Under the pieces are notes generated by a model. That model was not told where the DNA came from and did no database searches. It was given only the letters and a program-made list of their open reading frames with translations. From Lachnospiraceae bacterium UBA4711 (lineage in GTDB: Bacteria; Bacillota; Clostridia; Lachnospirales; Lachnospiraceae): a stretch of DNA of 10,749 bases. The stretch lies in the NCBI GenBank assembly GCA_002404515.1, contig DHJV01000088.1, forward strand, positions 1 to 10,749, given 5' to 3'. Shown here piece after piece: positions 1 through 6,007 of this stretch. The position numbers and the translations under genes are program-made. Every line of letters begins with the position of its first letter. Positions within the stretch are counted from its first letter, which is position 1.

Positions 1-59
1 TGCGCATCGCAATTGTTGTTACGAATTTCTTGCATCTGTGTTTCATGATTCATGTTCAT
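1..59 (-). CDS. N-terminus of an unidentified protein (runs off window)
   Basis: An ATG at 59-57 is preceded by a very strong ribosome binding site, GGAGGAAA at 71-64, about seven bases from the start. The frame stays open to the window edge for 19 codons, beginning MNMNHETQMQEIRNN. Nothing in this short, polar N-terminus identifies the family. A second in-frame ATG at 53-51 is less well placed relative to the ribosome binding site. The gene is the first one downstream of the MerR-family gene on the same strand, so it could be read from the same transcript; I see no convincing terminator between them. Its reality rests on the ribosome binding site and the open frame only. Confidence 0.55.
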   Translation of the reverse strand, partial: MNMNHETQMQEIRNNNCDA

Positions 60-132
60 AAAGTTTCCTCCATTTCCGAGCACATCGCTCTATGTGCAGG
101 AGGAAATAAAATCTCCCAATCTCAAAGTCCAT
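43..132 (-). CDS. Possible small ORF (29 aa) overlapping the next gene start
   Basis: This short frame opens with ATG at 132 and ends with TGA at 45-43, so it overlaps the start of the following gene by 17 bases in another frame. The peptide begins MDFEIGRFYFLLHIERC and ends with a basic, aromatic stretch (ARKWRKLYEHES). The composition looks protein-like, and the overlap would suit translational coupling. Against it, the purine-rich AGAGAGGAA lies almost on top of the ATG, closer than an effective Shine-Dalgarno usually is. No family is recognised. It may be a real small protein, or merely the leader of the downstream gene. Confidence 0.3.
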   Translation of the reverse strand: MDFEIGRFYFLLHIERCARKWRKLYEHES

Positions 133-280
133 TTCCTCTCTGCTTATGTTGTAGTGTGAATTCAAAGCATCGAAGTTCTTGGATTCTAAGATAGAAGATA
201 TGGTTTACACCATGTAATAGAATTGAAATTTAATGCTTTGGTTTATCCTAACATACACATATGGATATGGCAAGCAAATT
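60..280 (-). other. Intergenic region downstream of merR
   Basis: This 221-base stretch between the merR stop and the truncated gene holds the possible small ORF at 132-43 and a 6-bp stem with a 6-base loop (GCACAT/ATGTGC, 80-97) just upstream of the ribosome binding site of the partial gene. It also has a short hairpin ATGGT-N4-ACCAT at 200-213 and an 8-bp inverted pair CAAAGCAT/ATGCTTTG at 163-170 and 233-240. None is followed by a clear U-run, so I do not call a terminator. I also found no convincing -35/-10 pair. Confidence 0.4.
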
Positions 281-961
281 TTACGATTTCAGCCTATGTA
301 CGCGCCTCTGATAATGCACGAATCCGCACGCATAAACACTGATTATAACCAAATACATGCCAAGCAGCCAGATATTCAGTGTTGCTTTCCCACTGGCAGC
401 TTTGACAATATGCATAACCGGACATACGAGCGCAATGCCCCAGAAGAAAATGGAGAATAAAACCGAACCCCTTTGATGTTGATACATCCAATGCCAAAAC
501 GGCTCTCCCTGAAATGCTACATCTCTTGTATAAGCAGACATATCTTCCATCAGTTCCGAGATGCACGCAAATTGTACATTCTTCTCCTCTTCCTCATGAA
601 CATAATTCAGATATGTCTCAATCTGTGCACTTTCCAGCTTCGGATGCTCTTCCTGCAGCAGCATCTGGCAAAGCTGAAGGGAACCATTCAAATTCTCAAT
701 CTCTTCCTGCAACGCCACCTGCTGGCGAAACAGCACCTCTTTCAGATCTGCCTGTCCATGCAGCAACAGGTACACCGTTTCAATCGGAATTCCCATTTTC
801 CGGTACAGCAATATCGTTTTTACCTGCAGCACATTCTCTTCTGTATAATCGCGATACTGGCTGTCCTGCTCCCGCTTCGGTGTGAGCAGTCCCTTTCTCT
901 CATAGAAACGGATGTTGCTGATATTCAGCCCTGTGCGTTTTGCAATCTCTCCAATTCTCAT
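281..961 (-). CDS. MerR-family transcriptional regulator with C-terminal membrane hairpin
   Basis: The protein opens with a typical MerR winged helix-turn-helix: MRIGEIAKRTGLNISNIRFYERKGLL (given here with spaces implied between helix 1 and the recognition part, residues 1-18 and 19-26), then a second DNA-binding helix region to about residue 70. A coiled-coil-like stretch at about 75-125 would serve dimerisation. The C-terminus is unusual for MerR: two hydrophobic segments, about residues 165-187 and 198-216, are separated by a short loop and end in a basic tail, so the protein is predicted to be membrane-anchored with its DNA-binding domain in the cytoplasm. The frame extends to an ATG at 979, but AAAGGA placed 9 bases before the ATG at 961 supports the shorter 226-residue form. 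It follows uvrA on the same strand, but has its own MerR-type promoter, so autoregulation is likely. The effector is unknown; no transporter or resistance gene lies in the visible downstream sequence. Confidence 0.85.
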   Translation of the reverse strand: MRIGEIAKRTGLNISNIRFYERKGLLTPKREQDSQYRDYTEENVLQVKTILLYRKMGIPIETVYLLLHGQADLKEVLFRQQVALQEEIENLNGSLQLCQMLLQEEHPKLESAQIETYLNYVHEEEEKNVQFACISELMEDMSAYTRDVAFQGEPFWHWMYQHQRGSVLFSIFFWGIALVCPVMHIVKAASGKATLNIWLLGMYLVIISVYACGFVHYQRRVHRLKS

Positions 962-995
962 GCTTTTCGTTCCTTTCATGTTGGTCTATATGCGA

Positions 996-1026
996 TTTAT
1001 ACAGCCTGCACCAAGTGAAGAGTCAA
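996..1026 (-). promoter_or_regulatory. MerR-type promoter of merR with 19-bp spacer
   Basis: On the minus strand TTGACT (1026-1021) and TATAAA (1001-996) are separated by 19 bp. This overlong spacer is the hallmark of promoters that MerR proteins activate by distorting the DNA. The spacer carries an imperfect dyad, CTTCAC-TTG-GTGCAG, with five of six positions pairing. Transcription would start near 989, about 28 bases before the ATG at 961; this leaves too little room for a ribosome binding site ahead of the alternative ATG at 979. The site argues that this regulator controls its own gene. Confidence 0.72.
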
Positions 1027-1041
1027 GGAGAATTTATCATT

Positions 1042-3531
1042 TTAAATATATTTTCCCGTAATACTGTCTTTATTTGCAGCAACCTGTTCGGGTGTGCCAA
1101 CCGCAACGACACGACCACCGGCAGCGCCACCGCCCGGTCCCATGTCTATCACGTAATCGGCGTTCCGGATCACATCTAAATCATGTTCGATCACAAGCAC
1201 GGTTGCACCCTGATCGACCAGTGCCTGAAATACGCCAAGCAAGGTCTGCACATCCAGCGGATGCAGCCCAATCGTCGGCTCATCGAATACAAAGACCGAA
1301 TCCACCTGTCCTTTTCCCATCTCGCTGGCAAGCTTCAACCGCTGTGCTTCTCCACCGGACAGGCTCGGTGTCTCCTCGCCCAGTGTCAGATATCCAAGTC
1401 CCAGATTCTTCAATACCTGCAGGCGCTGGAACACAACCTTCCAATCCGCCGCTGCTTCCAACGCAGTATTCACATCCATATCCATCAACTGTGGCAGGGA
1501 ATACTTCTCTCCCTGTTTCGTCTCATAGCCGATCTGCCATGCTTCCTTCCCGTACCGCGATCCGTTACACTCTGGACATGGTACATCCACATCCGGCAGG
1601 AATTGCACATCGAGACTGATCTGCCCTGTTCCATCACACACCGGGCATCGCAGCTTTCCGGTATTATAGGAGAAATCCCCTGCCTTATAGCCTGCGTTCT
1701 TCGCATCCGGCGTCTTTGCATATATCTTCCGCAGTTCATCGTGTACATTCGCATACGTTGCGACTGTCGACCGCACATTGATTCCGATCGGCGATGCGTC
1801 GATCAACTTCACATGCGCGATTCCCTCTGCCGAAATCTGCTTTACATGCGCCGGTAACGTGGCTCCCTGCAGAGATGCTTCCAAGCCCGGAATCAAGCTT
1901 TCCAGAACCATCGTTGTCTTTCCGGAGCCAGACACTCCGGTTACTACGGTCAGACGCCCTTTCGGGATATCCACTTCCAACGGTCTGACCGTGTGAATCG
2001 CATCCGTCGACAGATGCAGTGTTCCAAAGTCAAACATTTCCTCCGCGCGCGCCTGCTTACGCACACGCATATCCACTTTCTGCGCCAGAAATGGTCCGAT
2101 CATCGAATCCGGATTTGCGATAATCTGCGGAATATCGCCCTGTGCGATCACGTAGCCACCACCGGCACCTGCCTCCGGTCCCATCTCAATGATCCAATCC
2201 GATTCCGATAAGATCTGTGTATCGTGATCGACCAGAAGCACCGAATTTCCGTCCGCAACGAGATCATGCATAACGGCATTCAAGCCCTGAATATTCGATG
2301 GATGCAGTCCGATCGACGGCTCGTCCAATACATATAATACACCGGTCGTACGATTCCGCACGGCGCGTGCAAGCTGCATCCGCTGCCGTTCCCCCGTCGA
2401 AAGTGTAGACGCCACCCGGTCTAAGGAAAGATAGGAAAGTCCCAAGTCCATCAACCGTCTGGCTACGGTCTGGAACGACTCACAGATTGCCTCTGCCATC
2501 GGCCGCATCTCCTCCGGCAGAGAATCCGGCACACCAGCTACCCAGTCGACCAATTCCCCCAGTGTCATCTTGCAGGCTTCATCCAGTCCGATGCCTCGCA
2601 GCCGTGGTGCCCGCGCCGCTTCCGAAAGCCGGCTGCCGCCACATGCCGGGCATACCTCTTCCTTCAGGAATTTTTCAACACGCTTCATGCCCTTTTCATC
2701 CTTCACCTTCGACAAGGCATTTTCTACCGTGTAAATGGCATTGTAATATGTAAAATCAAGTTCACCCGCCTGATTCGATTTTTTCGCCTTATACAAAATA
2801 TGCTTTTTCTCCGCCGGTCCATGATAGACAATGTCTTTTTCCTGCTCTGTCAAATCGCGGAATGGAACGTCTGTGCGCACGCCCATCTCCCGGCAGACAT
2901 CTGTCATCAAAGACCACATGAGGCTATTCCAAGGTGCAACAGCGCCATCGTCAATGCTGATAGAATCATCCGGCACAAGCGAATCAATATCCACCGTCCG
3001 GACACTGCCGGTTCCGCCACAGTTCGGACACGCGCCCTGCGAATTAAATGCCAGTTCCTCCGCACTCGGTGCCTGCACCTTCGCCCCACACTCCGGACAT
3101 AAAATCTCCTGTTCTGCTGCCACCTTTAATGTTGGTGGCACATAATGTCCGTTCGGGCAGCGATGGGATGCCAGCCGAGAATACATCAGCCGTAAGCTAT
3201 TCAAAAGCTCCGTTCCGGTTCCAAATGTACTGCGAATCCCCGGAATGCCCGGTCGCTGGTGCAGTGCCAGTGCTGCCGGTACATATAGCACCTCATCCAC
3301 CTTCGCCTTCGCTGCTCCGGTCATCCGCCGCCTTGTATAGGTCGACAACGATTCCAGATATCGTCTGGAACCCTCGGCATACAACACGCCAAGCGCAAGT
3401 GATGATTTGCCCGATCCGGACACACCTGCAATCCCAACGATCTGATGCAATGGCACATCCACATTGACATTTTTCAAATTATGTACGTTTGCGCCCCGTA
3501 CTACAATCTTCTTCGGTTCATTCTCCGTCAT
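1042..3531 (-). CDS. UvrA-like ABC ATPase lacking the UvrB-binding domain (UvrA2 class)
   Basis: This 829-residue protein has the tandem ABC-ATPase layout of excinuclease subunit A: Walker A GVSGSGKSS near residues 36-44, signature LSTGERQR near 377, Walker B LDEPSIGLHP near 402-411, a second Walker A GVSGSGKTT near 532-540, signature LSGGEAQR near 724 and Walker B FDEPTIGLHP near 749-758. Zinc-module cysteines are at about 145, 148, 168, 171 and at 629, 632, 652, 655. Canonical UvrA is about 940 residues; here the stretch between CPN (residue 125) and the first CPEC (145) is only 20 residues, where the UvrB-binding domain normally sits. That matches the UvrA2/DrrC class, which binds DNA and is linked to tolerance of DNA-damaging or DNA-binding compounds rather than to canonical UvrABC repair. 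The start at 3531 has AGAGGA about seven bases upstream; the longer frame starts with TTG at 3561. The gene lies 52 bases after the membrane-protein gene with no evident promoter between, so it is probably in the padR operon. Confidence 0.9.
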   Translation of the reverse strand: MTENEPKKIVVRGANVHNLKNVNVDVPLHQIVGIAGVSGSGKSSLALGVLYAEGSRRYLESLSTYTRRRMTGAAKAKVDEVLYVPAALALHQRPGIPGIRSTFGTGTELLNSLRLMYSRLASHRCPNGHYVPPTLKVAAEQEILCPECGAKVQAPSAEELAFNSQGACPNCGGTGSVRTVDIDSLVPDDSISIDDGAVAPWNSLMWSLMTDVCREMGVRTDVPFRDLTEQEKDIVYHGPAEKKHILYKAKKSNQAGELDFTYYNAIYTVENALSKVKDEKGMKRVEKFLKEEVCPACGGSRLSEAARAPRLRGIGLDEACKMTLGELVDWVAGVPDSLPEEMRPMAEAICESFQTVARRLMDLGLSYLSLDRVASTLSTGERQRMQLARAVRNRTTGVLYVLDEPSIGLHPSNIQGLNAVMHDLVADGNSVLLVDHDTQILSESDWIIEMGPEAGAGGGYVIAQGDIPQIIANPDSMIGPFLAQKVDMRVRKQARAEEMFDFGTLHLSTDAIHTVRPLEVDIPKGRLTVVTGVSGSGKTTMVLESLIPGLEASLQGATLPAHVKQISAEGIAHVKLIDASPIGINVRSTVATYANVHDELRKIYAKTPDAKNAGYKAGDFSYNTGKLRCPVCDGTGQISLDVQFLPDVDVPCPECNGSRYGKEAWQIGYETKQGEKYSLPQLMDMDVNTALEAAADWKVVFQRLQVLKNLGLGYLTLGEETPSLSGGEAQRLKLASEMGKGQVDSVFVFDEPTIGLHPLDVQTLLGVFQALVDQGATVLVIEHDLDVIRNADYVIDMGPGGGAAGGRVVAVGTPEQVAANKDSITGKYI

Positions 3532-3583
3532 GTTCGTTCCTCTTTTCGTCCAACGATCCAATCAATCTGTATTTCTAATTTTT

Positions 3584-4663
3584 TTATTCCGCCGTGCCGC
3601 CCTTCGCGACATACTCCGCAAGCGTTAAGTTCTCCGCTTTCATCCGTGCACGCATCTTCGCATAGGTTGCACATGCGTTTTTTCCACTGCTGCTGTAAAA
3701 TGCACACACGCCACTCTCACATAGGATAAGGATTGCCGCATGCCATGCAAATTCCTTCATCGGTGGTGCCGCAAACACCAGCTCCATCAATAAAAGACCA
3801 AATGTACAGACAGAAAATACAAGCACATTCATAATCAAACTTCTTCGGTAATCGTACTGCTTATCCAGTTTCTCCATGAATTCTTCTTCGGATAATGGTG
3901 TCTGTCCTTTTCTCCTGCGCCGTTCATTTTTCTTTGTCCACTGCTTCAGCCATTCTTCCGGCAACTCCCGGCTTACCGACTCTTTGACGCCGCCAAAGAA
4001 CGAAAGCTTCGCTTCCTTCGGTTTCCGTATGCTTCCACATTTCTTATAGTTCGTAACTGCATTTACGATATAATATACGACGATGTAAACGGTCGGAAGC
4101 GTAACTGCAACCCACGCCGGCACATTGATGGAATACCGGTTGGCAAGTACACAAGTAATTATAACGCTGGCAAGCAACAGAACAATATAGATGGCATTGA
4201 GCGCGGTCGCGTTTACCTTCCGCTTCTTCACGAGTGGTCGGATCAGAAGATATATAATCAGAATCGACAAACTACCACTCAGTCCACCGAGCACAATGGC
4301 ACCAATGGCACTGATATCGCTGCTCGACAGCACACCATCTCCGATGACAAGATCCAGAATTGCAAAGACCAGCATAATCCAAGCCATACGATACAGCGTC
4401 TTCAGAAAATCTACGAACCGGTTGCCAAGCTTGTACTCACTGAAAAAAATCTCACAGAATCCCTCGATATCATCTCCGACAATCGTTGAAACCGTTTTGC
4501 CTTCCTCCTGCGCCATAAGCATATGGTCGAGCAATTCCATCATCAGTTCACTTTCTGTATCTTCGCCGATCAGATTGCTTGTGCTGTACATCTGTACCTT
4601 CTGAAATGCATCTTTGTATTCGCCTTTCAGCCTATCCTGTAATAAAACATAATCTGCTTTCAT
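3584..4663 (-). CDS. Six-segment membrane protein, DUF1048/HAAS-like N-terminus, PadR partner
   Basis: About 90 soluble N-terminal residues (DRLKGEYKDAFQKVQMY ... LLDHMLMAQEEGKTV ... VGDDIEGFCEIFFSEYK) resemble the DUF1048/HAAS helical domains usually encoded next to PadR regulators. Predicted membrane segments follow at about 92-108, 120-142, 155-175 and 182-203. A charged cytoplasmic region, about 204-270, contains a KKNERRRRKGQTPLSEEEF stretch, and two more segments lie at about 273-293 and 303-322. The function is unknown; in comparable pairs the membrane protein is thought to sense or respond to envelope conditions. The frame can start with GTG at 4672, overlapping the padR stop, but GGAGGA at 4678-4673 directly abuts that GTG and lies 9 bases from the ATG at 4663, so the ATG (359 residues) is preferred. 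The ribosome binding site is inside the last padR codons, which implies translational coupling to padR. Confidence 0.8.
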   Translation of the reverse strand: MKADYVLLQDRLKGEYKDAFQKVQMYSTSNLIGEDTESELMMELLDHMLMAQEEGKTVSTIVGDDIEGFCEIFFSEYKLGNRFVDFLKTLYRMAWIMLVFAILDLVIGDGVLSSSDISAIGAIVLGGLSGSLSILIIYLLIRPLVKKRKVNATALNAIYIVLLLASVIITCVLANRYSINVPAWVAVTLPTVYIVVYYIVNAVTNYKKCGSIRKPKEAKLSFFGGVKESVSRELPEEWLKQWTKKNERRRRKGQTPLSEEEFMEKLDKQYDYRRSLIMNVLVFSVCTFGLLLMELVFAAPPMKEFAWHAAILILCESGVCAFYSSSGKNACATYAKMRARMKAENLTLAEYVAKGGTAE

Positions 4664-4668
4664 TCGTC

Positions 4669-4992
4669 TCACTCCTCCATCCTTAATATTTTCTTTGCAC
4701 TTTCCGTAATGCTCTTATAACTCTCGCAGAAATCCTTCAGATGCTTTGTTCCTGCATCAGTCACCGAATAATATTTCCGGATTGGTCCGAGCGGGGATTT
4801 CTCTTTACGGCATTGGATGTAGCCATTCTTCTCCAGCCGTGTGAGCACCGGATACATCGTTCCTTCGCCAAGCTCAGCGAATCCGGATTCCGTCAATCGT
4901 TGCAGAATCTCATAGCCGTATGTCTCATGCTCTGCAATCACCGATAGCACGCATCCTTCCAGAATTCCTTTCATTAATTGTGTATCTATCAT
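4669..4992 (-). CDS. PadR-family transcriptional repressor
   Basis: This 107-residue protein is a compact PadR regulator of the small (PF03551-type) class. It begins with MIDTQLMKGILEGCVLSVI, followed by ETYGYEILQRL, the GEGTMYPVLTRLEKNGYI recognition-helix and wing region, and RKYYSVTDAG, all characteristic of the family. A short C-terminal helix (about 80-107) would complete the dimer. The start is set at 4992 because GGAGGA lies about seven bases upstream; the open frame runs back to 5109, but that part is the promoter and operator. PadR proteins usually repress their own operon until a small molecule or stress releases them. The next gene is translationally coupled, and the twin palindromes upstream are the presumed binding sites. 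Confidence 0.92.
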   Translation of the reverse strand: MIDTQLMKGILEGCVLSVIAEHETYGYEILQRLTESGFAELGEGTMYPVLTRLEKNGYIQCRKEKSPLGPIRKYYSVTDAGTKHLKDFCESYKSITESAKKILRMEE

Positions 4993-5049
4993 GGTAGTTC
5001 CTCCGTTATGAGGCAGTTTTCGTATTTCTTCCAAATCGTCTCCTGCCTT

Positions 5050-5072
5050 GCTACTTTTTATCGCCAAGTAGC
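5050..5072. promoter_or_regulatory. Putative PadR operator O1
   Basis: A perfect dyad GCTACTT-N9-AAGTAGC spans 23 bp just downstream of the predicted padR transcription start (near 5074). The same heptamers with the same 9-bp spacing recur at 5092-5114; the centres, 5061 and 5103, are 42 bp apart. Identity of arms and spacing with different intervening bases argues for protein recognition rather than chance. PadR is the obvious candidate because its gene is immediately downstream. Confidence 0.7.
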
Positions 5073-5080
5073 ATAATAAG

Positions 5081-5109
5081 AAAATACCACAGCTACTTTG
5101 TAATGTCAA
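5081..5109 (-). promoter_or_regulatory. Promoter of the padR operon
   Basis: A perfect -35 hexamer TTGACA (5109-5104) and a weaker -10 TATTTT (5086-5081) are separated by 17 bp. The whole element lies inside the long palindrome at 5083-5123, so a repressor bound there would block RNA polymerase. The predicted start near 5074 leaves a leader of about 80 bases before the padR ATG. Confidence 0.6.
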
Positions 5110-5123
5110 GTAGCTGTGGTATT
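5083..5123. promoter_or_regulatory. Long palindrome: PadR operator O2 and possible terminator
   Basis: Arms AATACCACAGCTACTT (5083-5098) and its exact complement (5108-5123) make a perfect 16-bp inverted repeat around a 9-base centre. The inner part, GCTACTT-N9-AAGTAGC (5092-5114), is the same dyad as O1. As RNA on the minus strand the stem is followed by TTCTTATT, so it could also terminate the prepilin transcript arriving from 5225. Both roles are compatible; the embedded -35 hexamer and the repeat of the dyad at O1 make the operator role the more secure. Confidence 0.65.
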
Positions 5124-5224
5124 ATAATTTATTCTCGTTTTCTCAGCAGATTGTCTCCACCGCTTTTTTCCCTCGCTTCCTCAATTGGATCGCCGATTTC
5201 TACAAATCATATACTTCATCGTTA

Positions 5225-5851
5225 CTACCAAGATGGCAGACATTTCCCGTCATAAACACAGGTAGTTTCTCCACCTGCTATCATTGTTACCATATAACCA
5301 TCCTTCGCAAAATTCAATGCAGCCATTTTCCCTTTAGCTGTATAAAATATCTGAATGATTATATCGGTTGATTTCCGATTCCACCCCCAGTTATAATTGC
5401 TCGGCTTCGTATTCCCGTCCGGGATAACTCCATTTCCAAACGTGTAACGAGGATTCGCATTTATGTCTGCACTATCCAGATATTTTAGCACCTGCCCGGC
5501 AATTCTTCGACTGGATGTTCCTTCTTCCCAAGGAACTTTCGAATTATTTTGTAGAGTGCCAAGGGCACTATTTGATATTCTTCCAAGTTTTGAATACGTT
5601 TTTCCACCAATGTTTGAAGTAAACTTGCAAGATTCCTTAAAGCTTTCCGGATGCAGTCCATAACATTCTGACAATGCCGCTTGAGAAGCAACCCAGACAT
5701 CCCGCGCTTCCGATATAATTTTCTGTTTTTTTGCCCTATCTATGTAGCCCAACAATGCCGGAACCAGAACTGCTGCCAGAATTGCAAGAATCACTATCAC
5801 AACAATCAGTTCCACCAATGTAAATCCACGGTTTTTTTTGTGTTGTTTCAT
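5225..5851 (-). CDS. Type IV prepilin-like protein with N-terminal methylation motif
   Basis: This 208-residue protein begins MKQHKKNRG followed by FTLVELIVVIVILAILAA, the class III signal recognised by prepilin peptidase: cleavage after Gly9, N-methylation of the new Phe, and the conserved Glu at position 5 of the mature chain. The hydrophobic helix continues to about residue 36 and would anchor the subunit in the membrane or pack in a pilus core. The rest is a soluble domain with four cysteines, two near residues 77 and 88 in CYGLHPESFKESC and two at the end in CVYDGKC, possibly forming disulfides. No pilus assembly ATPase, platform protein or prepilin peptidase lies in the window, so the subunit appears orphaned here. 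The start at 5851 has GGAG about eight bases upstream; the longer frame (to 5911) would begin inside the promoter. It may be a minor pilin, pseudopilin or a competence-type subunit. Confidence 0.87.
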   Translation of the reverse strand: MKQHKKNRGFTLVELIVVIVILAILAAVLVPALLGYIDRAKKQKIISEARDVWVASQAALSECYGLHPESFKESCKFTSNIGGKTYSKLGRISNSALGTLQNNSKVPWEEGTSSRRIAGQVLKYLDSADINANPRYTFGNGVIPDGNTKPSNYNWGWNRKSTDIIIQIFYTAKGKMAALNFAKDGYMVTMIAGGETTCVYDGKCLPSW

Positions 5852-5891
5852 CCCGTTTTCTCCACTATGTTGCTGTCTCTGTAACATTTTT

Positions 5892-5921
5892 ATTATACTA
5901 TATTTCGGCACTTTTCTTCAA
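5892..5921 (-). promoter_or_regulatory. Promoter of the prepilin-like gene
   Basis: A perfect -10 hexamer TATAAT (5897-5892) is preceded at 18 bp by TTGAAG (5921-5916), which matches four of six -35 positions. Transcription would start around 5885, giving a leader of about 35 bases that contains the ribosome binding site. This makes the prepilin gene a separate transcription unit from the gene at 6970-6008. Confidence 0.6.
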
Positions 5922-6007
5922 CATGTTAATGCCCCTGTAAAATATGTTTCCTTTCTAAATCAGATCGGTGTCCCAGCTTCTCCGCAAATGCCTCAATATC
6001 CATCTCC

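Noticed and set aside
163..240. 8-bp inverted pair CAAAGCAT/ATGCTTTG around 62 bases, as ends of a small mobile element or a structured RNA
   Set aside because: The arms are short, no target duplication flanks them, and the interior shows no consistent fold.
962..979. Longer MerR start at the ATG at 979
   Set aside because: No ribosome binding site precedes it and it lies about 10 bases from the predicted transcription start; the ATG at 961 has AAAGGA at a good distance.
473..1018. Long plus-strand open frames opposite merR, uvrA and other genes
   Set aside because: They lack family motifs and ribosome binding sites, and their composition is the complement of well-supported minus-strand genes.
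4993..5109. 39-residue N-terminal extension of PadR
   Set aside because: This stretch holds the promoter and both operator dyads, and a GGAGGA sits right before the ATG at 4992, where the PadR family sequence begins.
5926..6003. 25-codon ORF after the DUF7738/DUF6892-like gene, beginning MDIEAFAEKLGHRSD
   Set aside because: It looks protein-like, but GGAG directly abuts the ATG with no spacing and the frame ends just before the prepilin -35. Short open frames of this size are common by chance.
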